Positions 8,898-18,073 of a stretch of 64,000 nucleotides of DNA are shown one piece after another. The stretch is taken from assembly GCA_900552335.1 (NCBI GenBank), contig URZL01000004.1, positions 1 through 64,000 of the forward strand. The letters run 5' to 3'. The notes below the pieces were generated by a model. The model had not been told where the DNA came from and did no database searches. It worked only from the letters and a program-made list of their open reading frames with translations. Source of the stretch: an uncultured Mycoplasmatota bacterium. Lineage in GTDB: Bacteria; Bacillota_I; Bacilli_A; RF39; UBA660. Both the position numbers and the translations under genes were made by a program. The stretch's first letter is position 1; each line of letters begins with the position of its first letter.

Positions 8898-10375
8898 AAT
8901 TCCATATTTAACAAATCATCATCATCAGATTCATCTATTGTTTCTTTTTTTACTTCTTTTTTATCAGGTTTTACTTCTGATTTTACTTCTGGTTTAGATG
9001 GTTCTGTAAAATCTAAACCCCAATCATCTGCCACCTCTGTTTGTATTTTTGTCTGATTATCTTCTTTTTTGTTTTCGGGTACTTCTTGTTTATTTTCTTT
9101 GATTTCTACTTTTGGTTTTTCTTGCGTTTGTGATAAATTTGTATATTCAAGAGCATGATTTAAATCATAAGTACTTCCTTTATCCTCTTCTGAATTTTCA
9201 AATTCGATTTGTTTTAAAACTTCTTCAAAAGTAGTATAACCTTCTACAACCTTTTCAAGTCCATCTTGAAGTAAAGTCGTTACATCTGATGTATATACTA
9301 ATTTTCTTAATTGTTCTTTTCTAAGATTACTACTAATAGCATCTTTAATTTTTTGATCAACAATTAATACTTCATGAATCGCAATTCTTCCTTTATAACC
9401 ATTACCACAAATTTCACATCCTTCAGCTGAATAAATCTCATCCACATCACGATGTAAAACTTTTTTAAACAATTCTTTTTCATAATCATTTGTTTTTCTA
9501 AGTTTACGGCAATGAGGACATAACTTACGAGCTAATTTTTGAGATATAATACCTTCCAATGAACTTGCAAGTAAGTATCTTTCAACATCCATATCTAGTA
9601 AACGTTCAATTGTATTCAAAGAACTGTTTGTATGGATAGTAGATAGAACGATATGTCCTGTAATAGAAGCACGAACGGCAATACGAGCAGTTTCTGTATC
9701 ACGAATTTCACCAATCATAATAACGTTAGGGTCTTGACGAAGAATAGAACGAAGAGCAGTTGCAAAGGTTAAACCAATTTCGCTATTAGTTTGTACTTGA
9801 TTAATACCTTCGATATTCATTTCAATTGGGTCCTCAACTGTAATAATATTAGTGTCTTCACGATTTAGTCTTTGCAAAATGGCATATACAGTAGTAGATT
9901 TACCACTACCAGTAGCACCAGTAACCAAAATAATACCATTTGGTTCTGAAATAATTTTTAATACTTTTTCGTAATTTGATTTAGAAAAACCTAAATTTTC
10001 AAGACCACTAGAACTCATTGAATAATCCAAAATACGGATAACAATTTTTTCTCCATTCATTGTAGGTAAACAAGAAACACGAAGATCTAAATTAATACCT
10101 TGTAGAGTTGCTTTAATAGCACCATCTTGTGGTAATCTTGTTTCTGTAATATTCATACCAGCAATAATTTTAATACGTGTCACCAAGTTCTTTTTAATAG
10201 AATTAGGAACTTCTGCATAGTCACTTAAAGCACCATCAATACGAATTCTAATTTTCATAAAATTTTCATGTGGATCAAAGTGAATATCACTGGCCCCTTT
10301 ATTACTAGCATCTACTAAAATTTCGTTTACTACCTCAACAATCGGCATTTTATCGAAATCAAATTTTTTCAACAT
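8894..10375 (-). CDS. GspE/PilB-type secretion ATPase
   Basis: Hexameric cytosolic ATPase driving type IV pilus or competence-pilus assembly. Family features in order: an N-terminal ASDIHFDP domain, Walker A GATGSGKST (about residue 155), the Asp box ITVEDPIE, Walker B VIMIGEIRD, the His box TIHTNSS, and a C-terminal zinc site made by CPHC and CEIC. The GspE_N domain common at the front of PilB is missing, as in ComGA-type ATPases. The last roughly 110 residues are a Glu/Lys-rich disordered tail that is unusual for the family. It is divergent from two prepilin genes and shares their palindromic control region. Confidence 0.93.
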   Translation of the reverse strand: MLKKFDFDKMPIVEVVNEILVDASNKGASDIHFDPHENFMKIRIRIDGALSDYAEVPNSIKKNLVTRIKIIAGMNITETRLPQDGAIKATLQGINLDLRVSCLPTMNGEKIVIRILDYSMSSSGLENLGFSKSNYEKVLKIISEPNGIILVTGATGSGKSTTVYAILQRLNREDTNIITVEDPIEMNIEGINQVQTNSEIGLTFATALRSILRQDPNVIMIGEIRDTETARIAVRASITGHIVLSTIHTNSSLNTIERLLDMDVERYLLASSLEGIISQKLARKLCPHCRKLRKTNDYEKELFKKVLHRDVDEIYSAEGCEICGNGYKGRIAIHEVLIVDQKIKDAISSNLRKEQLRKLVYTSDVTTLLQDGLEKVVEGYTTFEEVLKQIEFENSEEDKGSTYDLNHALEYTNLSQTQEKPKVEIKENKQEVPENKKEDNQTKIQTEVADDWGLDFTEPSKPEVKSEVKPDKKEVKKETIDESDDDDLLNMEF

Positions 10376-10414
10376 ATGAATTTCCTCCCCATTTTATTCA
10401 TTTTGGACTAGCAT

Positions 10415-10450
10415 TTATCCTAAAACTATTATATAATAGTTTTAGGATAA
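10415..10450. promoter_or_regulatory. Perfect 36-bp palindrome between gspE and prepilin genes
   Basis: The two 18-base halves are exact inverted copies with no loop (half-site TTATCCTAAAACTATTAT). It lies 40 bases before gspE and 25 before the prepilin gene and covers the -10 box and spacer of the gspE promoter. Likely an operator for a dimeric regulator. Confidence 0.75.
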
Positions 10451-10456
10451 TGACAA
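10428..10456 (-). promoter_or_regulatory. Promoter of gspE
   Basis: On the - strand: TTGTCA (10456-10451), 17-base spacer, TATAAT (10433-10428). The -10 lies at the centre of the palindrome. Confidence 0.7.
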
Positions 10457-10474
10457 GGTAAAGGTGACAAGTTT

Positions 10475-10966
10475 ATGAAAAAAAATAATAAGGGGTTTAC
10501 ACTAATTGAAACTTTAATTGTCTCTACTTTTGTAGCTGCTACATTGACTTATTTGTTTATACAAATTAACAATACGTTGACAAATTATGATATTACATAT
10601 CGTTATGATTCGATTAATGCAATCTATAATGCTAATACCATTACGTCTTATTTAAAACAAAATGGATATCAAAATCTAATTACATTAAGTGCTTCAAGTG
10701 GATATGTCGATATTACAACAAGTACTAATGTAAATGGAAATAGTACCTATTATAACTTATTAATAGATAAAACCAACGCTAAAACAGTTCTATTTACAAC
10801 TGCTGATATGGGAAAAATAAAAGAAAATATTCAATCAACATCCTATTCAGAAGAATTAAAAAGATATATTAATAAAAAAGATGTTTCATCAAGTACTACG
10901 AATGAATATATCATCATAGTAGAATATAAAGATAATACTTTTGCATCAGCAAAGTTGGGAGGTTAG
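10475..10966 (+). CDS. Prepilin-like protein
   Basis: Begins MKKNNKGFTLIETLIVSTF: a type III signal with cleavage after G and E at mature position 5, followed by a hydrophobic helix and a roughly 130-residue polar domain with a TYRYDSINAIYNAN segment. The length (163) suits a minor pilin. It is transcribed divergently from the GspE-type ATPase and is followed at once by a second prepilin gene, so the two probably form an operon feeding the same pilus. Confidence 0.82.
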   Translation: MKKNNKGFTLIETLIVSTFVAATLTYLFIQINNTLTNYDITYRYDSINAIYNANTITSYLKQNGYQNLITLSASSGYVDITTSTNVNGNSTYYNLLIDKTNAKTVLFTTADMGKIKENIQSTSYSEELKRYINKKDVSSSTTNEYIIIVEYKDNTFASAKLGG

Positions 10967-10970
10967 TAAT

Positions 10971-12086
10971 ATGAATAAAAAGGGATTTACCTTAGTAGAA
11001 TTTGCCATTTCCTTTTGTTTAACAGCCGCTATCGCACTTCTTATTATGCAACTCATTTTATCTATGAAAAGTATATATCTAAATGGAAACATAAAAACAA
11101 CATTATTAAGTAAACAGGGTATTATGTTAGAACGTATTTATAAAGATTTCGATAACAACAATTTAAAAAGTGTAAGTAGCTGCGGCTTATCTTGCTTAAC
11201 TTTTACTTATATGAATTCGAAAAATGAAACATTTTCAGCAGACTTAAAATTAGATCCTTATAATGCAACTATTACTTATGACGATTATACTATTAAATTA
11301 AACAATGGCTCTTATATAGGGGATATTGATGTCGATAATTCTACTATAAATGGTGTTAATGCATCTTATAATAATTCATTATTGGCGATTCATATTCCAG
11401 TTTACAACGAATTTGTAGAAGGAGATATGGGATTTAATTTAACCTTTCCATATAACAATGTAAATACTTCTGTTAATATTTCTATGTCTTTAAAGAATGC
11501 AACCATTACATTAGATGGTATGACTATTCCATTAACATCTGTAGCAAACATAGATGGTACATATGCAGAACTTTTCTATCACAATATAGCTTCTACTCAA
11601 GAATTATTTCAATCTGTAGATGAAGTAAAAAGAAGTGAAACAACTAATAAAAGAAGTGCACTATTTGCTCTTGACCTATTTAAAGGAAAATACCAAGAAA
11701 ATCTAAATACCAATGTTTTTGAATTTTTATTGTTATATCCTAGTTATAGTGCAACAGAAAATAATCATTGGTATCAAATAAATAATTTTTTCAAAAATGA
11801 AATAGAAGGATATACACCTATCAGTATTGCATGGAATAATAAATGGGATTCTTATGGTCATTTTAATGGATTTACTAAAATAATAGAAGACAATGAATGT
11901 GGCTACATCAATAGTAATGACAGTACTCACAGTAATTGTTATACTTTCTTAGGTGCAAAAAAATTAGTAAACAATAAATTTAACTTTAATCAAAATGGAA
12001 CTAACTTAACTGCTACTTCTGTTCGATTATTGGTTAGATGTGATGATTACATTAATAAATACGCTCTATCAAAAATAACACAATAA
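10971..12086 (+). CDS. Prepilin-like protein with large C-terminal domain
   Basis: The start is set at 10971, where GGGAGG lies eight bases upstream and the protein begins MNKKGFTLVEFAISFCLTAA, a prepilin signal with E at mature position 5. At 371 residues it is longer than a major pilin. The Asn/Ser/Thr-rich extracellular part has no recognisable domain. It follows the 10475-10966 prepilin gene with four bases between stop and start, and its 3' end overlaps the convergent ylbJ-like gene by 18 bases. Possibly a minor or tip pilin. Confidence 0.78.
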   Translation: MNKKGFTLVEFAISFCLTAAIALLIMQLILSMKSIYLNGNIKTTLLSKQGIMLERIYKDFDNNNLKSVSSCGLSCLTFTYMNSKNETFSADLKLDPYNATITYDDYTIKLNNGSYIGDIDVDNSTINGVNASYNNSLLAIHIPVYNEFVEGDMGFNLTFPYNNVNTSVNISMSLKNATITLDGMTIPLTSVANIDGTYAELFYHNIASTQELFQSVDEVKRSETTNKRSALFALDLFKGKYQENLNTNVFEFLLLYPSYSATENNHWYQINNFFKNEIEGYTPISIAWNNKWDSYGHFNGFTKIIEDNECGYINSNDSTHSNCYTFLGAKKLVNNKFNFNQNGTNLTATSVRLLVRCDDYINKYALSKITQ

Positions 12087-13016
12087 AATTAGTATTATAC
12101 TTCCTGCTATCATAGCATGTAATATTCTTGCTACTAAATAGGGGAAGTATTTTATTTTAGTATCACAAATTAAACTTAAAATTTGGCTATGAATACTAAA
12201 CCCACCAAAAGATAAAAATACAGTAATCCAGAAAACTTTTATATGATTGGAACAGTTTAGTAAACTAACTTGATTAATCCCTTGGGTCATTTCTAAAATA
12301 CCGGAGAAATAAGGCATAATACTAGTTGGCAATAGATGGTTATGTTGAATAATAGCCGTAATCATGTAAAAAAAGCAGATACTTCCTAGGATTGTAATTA
12401 AAGTATCAAATGTTTTTTTTATAGAAGAAGATAAAGTTTTTCCAAAAGATTGTGTTTCTTTTTGATAAAAATTTCTTTTTAAGGTAAAAAAGGAGAAAGA
12501 AGAACTTTCTTTTGATGCATAAAAATTTTGAAATAAAAAAGCTAATATAAAATTGGTAATATAGGTGATTATTAAAATAAGAATACTTAGTTTAAAATCA
12601 TTTAACAAAATACGAACTGTACCTAAAATAAATAAAGGACTGGCAAACTGCGAAATCATCAATATTTTTGTGGCTTCTTTCTCATTCAGCTTTCCTTTTT
12701 TCAATGCCTCTTTAATATAAAAGGCATTTCCAGGTGACCCTGTCAACATACTCATCATTAAAATAAATGCTGCATTTTCATTCAATTTAAAAAAACTCAT
12801 AATCGGTTTTGCAAATTCACTTGTGATTTCAATAAAACCATAATTCATTAAAAAATTAGAAAAGAGAAAAAAAGGTAACAAAGCAGGTACGACTTTATAA
12901 AACCATAAATGAATTGCCTCTTTAATGGTTACCATAATTAAGTCAGAGGAAACAATTAATTCAATTGTTAAAAATAAAAATAAAATTAAGCATAATAATT
13001 TATTAAGACATTTCAT
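12069..13016 (-). CDS. ylbJ: YlbJ-like integral membrane protein
   Basis: A 315-residue polytopic membrane protein with about eight hydrophobic segments. The motifs VPALLPFFLFSNFLMNYG and MLTGSPGNAFYIKEA (a gate/nucleoside-recognition-type fold) match sporulation membrane protein YlbJ, which in Bacillus is made in the mother cell and affects spore cortex formation. Together with GPR, SpoIIM and CotE in this window it supports a sporulation gene set. Some non-spore formers carry relatives, so the exact function is inferred. Confidence 0.75.
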   Translation of the reverse strand: MKCLNKLLCLILFLFLTIELIVSSDLIMVTIKEAIHLWFYKVVPALLPFFLFSNFLMNYGFIEITSEFAKPIMSFFKLNENAAFILMMSMLTGSPGNAFYIKEALKKGKLNEKEATKILMISQFASPLFILGTVRILLNDFKLSILILIITYITNFILAFLFQNFYASKESSSFSFFTLKRNFYQKETQSFGKTLSSSIKKTFDTLITILGSICFFYMITAIIQHNHLLPTSIMPYFSGILEMTQGINQVSLLNCSNHIKVFWITVFLSFGGFSIHSQILSLICDTKIKYFPYLVARILHAMIAGSIILILLCYF

Positions 13017-13072
13017 AATTCACCTCTGCACGCTTATACTATAATGATATTGTTTTTAGAAAGGAACATGAT

Positions 13073-14062
13073 ATGAAATTAAATAATCAAAAAAGAAATA
13101 AACGATTTATAATTTTATTTTTTCTTTTATTCTTATCGGTTATTATTCCATTACCTTATTACATAGAAAAAGACGGGGGAATAATTGATACAAGTGGGCG
13201 AATAGAAGTTGAAAATGCCTATCCTACCAGTGGCAAATTTTATATGACCTATGTAAGTGAAATGAAAGTAAACTTACCAATTTACATCATTAGTTTTTTT
13301 GAAAAAAATTGGGATTTAATCAAAAAAGAGCAAGTGGTTTTAAATAACGAAACAGAAGAAGAGAGTAATTTTCGCTCTAAATTATTACTAGAAGAATCTA
13401 CTCAAAATGCCATATTAGCGGCAACCACTCTAGCACATCTTTCACCCATTATTCAATCAGAAGAATGTTATGTCACATATGTAGATCCAATTGCTCAAAC
13501 CGATTTAAAAATAAAGGATAAAATTAAAAAAATAGAAGGAATAGAAGTAACAAATAAAAAGCAAATCTCTTCTATTTTAAATGAATATAAAGAAAATGAT
13601 ACAATTGAAATAGAAGTTGAAAATGAAAATAAAATATATCATAGAACCGCTAGATTAATGAAGATAAATCAAAAAATAACCATAGGAATTATGATTACAG
13701 TAAAAAGAAATATGAGTACTAACCCTAAAATTGATATTCGATTTGAAAAAGGAGAGTCGGGTAGTAGTGGTGGATTAATGATGGCTTTAAATATCTACAA
13801 CGCTTTAGTAGAAGATGATATTACGGGTGGTAAAAAAATAGCTGGTACTGGCACAATTGATGAAAATGGTAATGTTGGTGAAATAAGTGGAATTGTTCAT
13901 AAAATTAGAGGTGCTGAAAATAATGCAGACATTTTTCTTGCTCCATCTGGAGAAAATTATGAAGAAGCACTTCGTGTAGTACAAGATGAAAAATTAAATA
14001 TTCAATTAATAGAAGTATCTACATTAGAAGAAGCAATTCAAAAAATTAAAGAAGGCAATTAG
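13073..14062 (+). CDS. YlbL/SepM-type PDZ-Lon serine protease
   Basis: Extracytoplasmic protease anchored by an N-terminal membrane segment (residues 12-28). A degenerate PDZ domain sits near residues 140-200 (DLKIKDKIKKIEGIEV). It is followed by a Lon-type catalytic domain with the serine in GESGSSGG and the GTGTIDENGNVGEISGI strand leading to the catalytic lysine in HKIRGAENNAD. The length (329) fits the family. Relatives process secreted peptides or membrane proteins, for example the competence peptide in streptococci; the substrate here is unknown. Its 3' end overlaps the convergent transglutaminase gene by four bases. Confidence 0.9.
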   Translation: MKLNNQKRNKRFIILFFLLFLSVIIPLPYYIEKDGGIIDTSGRIEVENAYPTSGKFYMTYVSEMKVNLPIYIISFFEKNWDLIKKEQVVLNNETEEESNFRSKLLLEESTQNAILAATTLAHLSPIIQSEECYVTYVDPIAQTDLKIKDKIKKIEGIEVTNKKQISSILNEYKENDTIEIEVENENKIYHRTARLMKINQKITIGIMITVKRNMSTNPKIDIRFEKGESGSSGGLMMALNIYNALVEDDITGGKKIAGTGTIDENGNVGEISGIVHKIRGAENNADIFLAPSGENYEEALRVVQDEKLNIQLIEVSTLEEAIQKIKEGN

Positions 14063-14072
14063 GCCTTCTTTT
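14048..14072. terminator. Bidirectional terminator between convergent genes
   Basis: GAAGGC-aattag-GCCTTC stem with T runs on both sides; it overlaps the ends of both coding regions. Confidence 0.75.
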
Positions 14073-14994
14073 CATTTAATTCTACATAAATTGTACGATC
14101 ATAATTGTGCTGTCCAGTATTTTTTTCTTCTAGCTCATCGTCGGTAATTAAGAAAAAATTATATTCCAAACGATCTTCACCATTCGAAGTAACAGGATCA
14201 TCCCAAGTCAAATCTAAATGACGCCAACTTCCATCTACAAATACACAATTCCATGTATGTTTTGGACTAAAAATTTTATAATTTTTAAATCCTAATTTAT
14301 CTAAAAATAAAGCCATAGCGTCTGTATATCCACTACAAATTGCTTTTCCATTAAATAACACACCATATGCAGTATTTGAAGCGGATGGGGTATCTTCATT
14401 TAAACCATTTTTAATAGCATTAGCATGTTCTTCATCATATCTTGTATGATTAATAATATAATCATGAACAGTTTTTATTTTTTCTCGATCTGACATATTA
14501 TCTGTAATAATTTCAGAAATAATTTCATCTATTTTTTGATCAATTAATTCAATTTGTTTTTTAGAATAAATTTTTTCAAATGTTACATAAACTCTTCCTA
14601 AGGTATTATAATTAACATAAATTTTGTTATAGCTATTATAAGTAGCAACAAAATTATTGATATTAGATAAAATATAATTATCTTTTACAATTTTTTCTGT
14701 ATATTTAATGCAATCTGGAAATTCTTCTGTACAATAATAAGTTAATTCACTCCAACCACCATCTAAAGCAGTATAAAATAAATTTAAAATGTCTTGTTCC
14801 TTTTTTGGATAAAAGTTATCGGTTAATTGAACATAACTCCAATTGTTTTCTTTGTAATAAATATTATTATCTTTTACTAATTGTTCATCTTTGTATACAA
14901 TTTTTTCCATTGCAAAACGCATTAAAGAAGAATAATTTGTAAAAATAAAACCAATTGTTAAAAGAAGCAATATGGAAATGATTAATTTTTTCAT
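14059..14994 (-). CDS. Secreted/anchored transglutaminase-like protein
   Basis: N-terminal hydrophobic segment (residues 4-22) followed by an extracellular domain. The transglutaminase-core triad is visible: Cys in AICSGYTDAM, His in SPKHTWNCV and Asp in HLDLTWDDP. The DREKIKTVHDYIINHTRYD helix typically precedes this fold. At 311 residues it resembles bacterial cysteine peptidase or amidase-like members, often involved in cell-wall or surface-protein processing. The biochemical activity is not deducible. It lies convergent to the Lon-domain protease gene. Confidence 0.85.
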   Translation of the reverse strand: MKKLIISILLLLTIGFIFTNYSSLMRFAMEKIVYKDEQLVKDNNIYYKENNWSYVQLTDNFYPKKEQDILNLFYTALDGGWSELTYYCTEEFPDCIKYTEKIVKDNYILSNINNFVATYNSYNKIYVNYNTLGRVYVTFEKIYSKKQIELIDQKIDEIISEIITDNMSDREKIKTVHDYIINHTRYDEEHANAIKNGLNEDTPSASNTAYGVLFNGKAICSGYTDAMALFLDKLGFKNYKIFSPKHTWNCVFVDGSWRHLDLTWDDPVTSNGEDRLEYNFFLITDDELEEKNTGQHNYDRTIYVELNEKKA

Positions 14995-15060
14995 AGCATC
15001 ACCAATAATAGTATATCAAAAGATATTCCACTTTAAAATAAGAATTGTCAAAACTATACA

Positions 15061-15085
15061 AAAAAAGAGTAATTTATATTACTCC
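15061..15085 (-). terminator. Terminator of rpsT
   Basis: On the - strand: GAGTAAT / ATTACTC stem followed by a T run, overlapping the last codons of S20. Confidence 0.75.
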
Positions 15086-15342
15086 ATATTATTAACTTTT
15101 AAAGTTAATCTTGATTTAGTACGAGCTACATAGTTTGCTGTAATAACGCCAGCAGAAGCTGCTTTATCAATTCTCTTAATAGCAACTGTTAAAGCTTCAC
15201 CAGCAGCTGCTTTATCTTTAGAGGCAATTGCTTTTTCTACATTTTTAATAGCTGTTTTCATACTTGCTTTAAAATTGTTGTTTTCTACTTTCTTTTTAAC
15301 ACTTGTTTTTACTGCTTTTTTAGCATTTTTCATATTTGGCAT
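15079..15342 (-). CDS. rpsT: 30S ribosomal protein S20
   Basis: Primary 16S rRNA-binding protein of the small subunit. A basic, helical 87-residue protein beginning MPNMKNAKKAVKTSVKKK and carrying the conserved helical repeat ending AARTKSRL-like (VARTKSRLTLKVN). The start is set at 15342 rather than 45 bases upstream because a GGTGG ribosome site precedes it and the family normally begins MxNxKSAxKR. Monocistronic with its own terminator. Divergent from the spore protease gene. Confidence 0.93.
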   Translation of the reverse strand: MPNMKNAKKAVKTSVKKKVENNNFKASMKTAIKNVEKAIASKDKAAAGEALTVAIKRIDKAASAGVITANYVARTKSRLTLKVNNME

Positions 15343-15447
15343 TTTCTTCACCACCTGTCCTAATATAAATCTACTATATTTTAACAAATTTTATTTAAAA
15401 AAGCAATATTTTATTTGAATTTGGGCAAATTTATAATAGGTGATAGC

Positions 15448-16470
15448 ATGAAACATGAAGTTGATTTAAGTAAATATTCTATTCGAACCGATTTAGTAAT
15501 AGAAAAAGAAAATAAAAATTTTGAACATCAAGAAGAAAAAATCGATAATATCAAGATTACTACTACAAAATTAAAAGAAAATAATATGGTTCCTAACAAA
15601 AAAGCAGGAACTTATGTCACAATAGAGTTTGAAGATATAACCGATAGTGATAATGCTAAAAAAGTAGAGTCTGTTTTTGAAAAGGAGTTAAAAAAATTAT
15701 TAAAAGAAACAAAAATAAAAAAAACCGATTCCTGCTTAGTTGTTGGACTTGGAAATATTGATTCTACACCAGATTCCATAGGACCATTAACCGTTCAAAA
15801 TATCATTGTGACAAACCATATTTATTTATATGATGAATTAGACGCTAATTATAGAAGAGTGAGTTCTATTGCTCCAAATGTAACAGCTGTAAATGGAATT
15901 GAAACAGCTGATTATATTAAAGGAATTGTAAACATTTTGAAACCTGATTTTTTAATTGTGATTGATGCTTTAGCCAGTCGTTCTATTGAAAGGGTAAATA
16001 AAACAATTCAACTTTCTAACACAGGTATTACACCTGGGAGCGGAGTTGGAAATAATCGTACCGAAATTAGTGATCAAACACTAAATATACCAGTAATTGC
16101 GATAGGCATTCCTACTGTTGTAGATGCTGTAAGTGTGGTTGCAAATACCTTTCTTTTTATGGAAAAGCATTATGCGTTTTACAAGGATTTTTATCAAAAT
16201 CCAATGAGCAAAATGATACCACCGGGTCAAATTAATTATATGAAAAAAGAATTTAAGATGAAAAAAGAAGATAATGAAAAAATATTTGGAGTATTAGGAA
16301 CTTTAGAAGAAGAGGAAATAAGAAATCTTATTTTTGAAGTACTAACACCTATTGGATATAACATGATTGTTACGCCTAAAGAAGTAGATTTTGTTGTAAA
16401 AAAATTAAGTTTACTATTAAGCAATGGCATCAATAATAGTATTCATTTTAAAAAATGTAATAATTGTTAA
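15448..16470 (+). CDS. gpr: GPR endopeptidase (spore protease)
   Basis: Degrades small acid-soluble spore proteins at germination. The N-terminus (MKHEVDLSKYSIRTDLVIE) is the characteristic GPR propeptide and processing region. VVGLGNIDSTPDSIGPL, LIVIDALASRSIERVNKTIQ and TGITPGSGVGNNR are the core family blocks. At 340 residues it is close to Bacillus GPR. The ATG at 15448 is preferred over 15415 because GGTGAT precedes it and family members start here. It is one of the clearest sporulation markers in the window. Confidence 0.95.
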   Translation: MKHEVDLSKYSIRTDLVIEKENKNFEHQEEKIDNIKITTTKLKENNMVPNKKAGTYVTIEFEDITDSDNAKKVESVFEKELKKLLKETKIKKTDSCLVVGLGNIDSTPDSIGPLTVQNIIVTNHIYLYDELDANYRRVSSIAPNVTAVNGIETADYIKGIVNILKPDFLIVIDALASRSIERVNKTIQLSNTGITPGSGVGNNRTEISDQTLNIPVIAIGIPTVVDAVSVVANTFLFMEKHYAFYKDFYQNPMSKMIPPGQINYMKKEFKMKKEDNEKIFGVLGTLEEEEIRNLIFEVLTPIGYNMIVTPKEVDFVVKKLSLLLSNGINNSIHFKKCNNC

Positions 16471-16502
16471 ATAAAGGAATATCTTCTATTAGGGTGAATA
16501 GT

Positions 16503-16940
16503 ATGAATGATAATGTTAATATTTTAAATGAATATATGTCTAACATCAAAGTGGAAACAAATAATTTATATAATTTACATTTTAATGTAATTGGAATGAG
16601 TTTTATGGGATTACATAAAAAACTACAAGAATATTATGAAAATTTTAATTTATTTTATGATAATATAGCGGAGCGCATTAAAATGTTAAATGGGTTTCCA
16701 ATTACTTCACTACCAAAAATAGAAGAAATATCTACAATTAAGTCTATGAAAAGCATGGATTTTAGCGCAAATCAGGTTTTTAGTATATTGGATAATGATT
16801 TTTCCTTTTTAACTGAATATACCAAAGATCTAATAAAGGTATTCCAAGAAAAAAAGGATTATTATACTGATCATATTTTAACGAACATTTTGATATACTT
16901 AGAAAAAGAATTATGGATGATAAAAAGTAGTTTAAAATAA
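16503..16940 (+). CDS. Dps-family ferritin-like protein
   Basis: Predicted iron-sequestering, DNA-protecting mini-ferritin. The four-helix pattern includes LYNLHFNVIGMSFMGLHKKL (ferroxidase histidines) and FYDNIAERIKMLNGFP (acidic ligands), in the order found in Dps. Length 145 fits. The start at 16503 follows AGGGTGA at a suitable distance; an upstream in-frame ATG at 16464 would overlap gpr. The gene lies 29 bases before a ZIP metal transporter gene, suggesting joint handling of metals. Confidence 0.82.
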   Translation: MNDNVNILNEYMSNIKVETNNLYNLHFNVIGMSFMGLHKKLQEYYENFNLFYDNIAERIKMLNGFPITSLPKIEEISTIKSMKSMDFSANQVFSILDNDFSFLTEYTKDLIKVFQEKKDYYTDHILTNILIYLEKELWMIKSSLK

Positions 16941-16969
16941 TTTAAAGCATATAATTTATTGGTGATAAA

Positions 16970-17716
16970 ATGAACCATATTTTATATGCTTTTTTACTAA
17001 CCACTATTGCTGGTTTTTCAACGTTAATTGGAACAATTGTTATTTTTATATCTAAGAAAAAAAAGGATTCTATTATTATTAGTTCGCTTGGTTTTGCGAG
17101 TGGGGTCATGATTTTGATTTCTTTTACGGATTTAATTCCTAATAGTTATCTTTTATTTTCGGGAACCTACAGTATAATTGTTTCTATATTACTTCTACTT
17201 ATATCTATTAATATTGGAATTTTATTATCTAAATTATTAAACAAATTTATTCCAGATGATCAAAATTCGTTATATAGAGTAGGGGTTTTATCCATGGCAG
17301 CCATTATCTTTCATAACATTCCAGAAGGAATTGCTACCTATATTACAAATTGTTCTGATCAAGCATTAGGATTAACCCTTACAATTGCAATAGCGTGTCA
17401 TAATATTCCAGAAGGCATCTCTATAGCTGTTCCTATTTATTATGCAACAGGAAGCAAGAAAAAGGCTTTTTTGTATACCTTTATATCAGGTATATCAGAA
17501 TTATTTGGCGCTGTCATCGCTTATTTATTTCTGGCGCCTTATGTAAATGATTTTTTCATGGCCATGTTATATGCTATTATAGCTGGGATTATGGTTTATT
17601 TGGTTTTAACCGAGTTATTAAAAACATCTCTTAATTACCATAAAAAGAAAATTACATGGATATCTTTTATGATTGGTTGTCTTTTTATTTATTTTAATCA
17701 TATTTTATTTCATTAA
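16970..17716 (+). CDS. ZIP-family metal transporter
   Basis: Eight-segment membrane protein for divalent metals such as zinc, iron or manganese. The two metal-site helices are clear: HNIPEGIAT in TM4 and CHNIPEGISIA in TM5. A DLIPNSY segment follows TM2. At 248 residues it is the short bacterial ZupT/GufA type. It follows the Dps gene closely and ends in a strong bidirectional terminator. A second ZIP gene lies at 60.9-61.7 kb; that copy has changed its TM4/TM5 motifs. Confidence 0.9.
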   Translation: MNHILYAFLLTTIAGFSTLIGTIVIFISKKKKDSIIISSLGFASGVMILISFTDLIPNSYLLFSGTYSIIVSILLLLISINIGILLSKLLNKFIPDDQNSLYRVGVLSMAAIIFHNIPEGIATYITNCSDQALGLTLTIAIACHNIPEGISIAVPIYYATGSKKKAFLYTFISGISELFGAVIAYLFLAPYVNDFFMAMLYAIIAGIMVYLVLTELLKTSLNYHKKKITWISFMIGCLFIYFNHILFH

Positions 17717-17741
17717 AAAAGAGAAAGTCTTTCTCTTTTTT
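17715..17741. terminator. Bidirectional terminator
   Basis: AAAAAGAGAAA / TTTCTCTTTTT stem between convergent genes, with A and T runs on both flanks. Confidence 0.85.
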
Positions 17742-17747
17742 GGGTTA

Positions 17748-17951
17748 TTATCTTAATTCAAATGAATGATCGTCATTTTCATCTAAATGGAACGAATGAC
17801 TATCTTCATCGTCAAAGCCCATTTTTTCGTTAGTTACTTTATTTGTTTTGTGTGTATCACAATTCATTACTTTGTTTGAAGTTTTATTAGATACGTTGTT
17901 TTTACAGTTACTAACTGAATTCATTTTTGAATTATTTTTGTTCTTTGCCAT
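17748..17951 (-). CDS. Small Asn/Lys/Ser-rich hydrophilic protein
   Basis: A 67-residue protein with a GGGTGAT site before the ATG. The first half is a low-complexity run of N, K, S and T with three cysteines. The second half is acidic, with two similar segments, DSHSFHLDENDD and DHSFELR, pointing to an internal repeat. I do not recognise a family. Composition recalls small spore-associated proteins of Clostridia and Bacilli, and GPR is 2 kb away, but this is only a guess. Confidence 0.5.
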   Translation of the reverse strand: MAKNKNNSKMNSVSNCKNNVSNKTSNKVMNCDTHKTNKVTNEKMGFDDEDSHSFHLDENDDHSFELR

Positions 17952-18007
17952 TTTTAATCACCCAGTCTTATTATTTGCAATTTGTGAATTAATATTCAAA
18001 AAATATA

Positions 18008-18036
18008 TTGGAAAAATATGGTAATTTTGATATAAT
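18008..18036 (+). promoter_or_regulatory. Promoter of the NERD-domain gene
   Basis: TTGGAA (18008-18013), 17-base spacer, TATAAT (18031-18036) with TG upstream of the -10. Confidence 0.6.
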
Positions 18037-18073
18037 TGACACATAGTAGGAAAGAGTAGGGAAGTGTGATATA

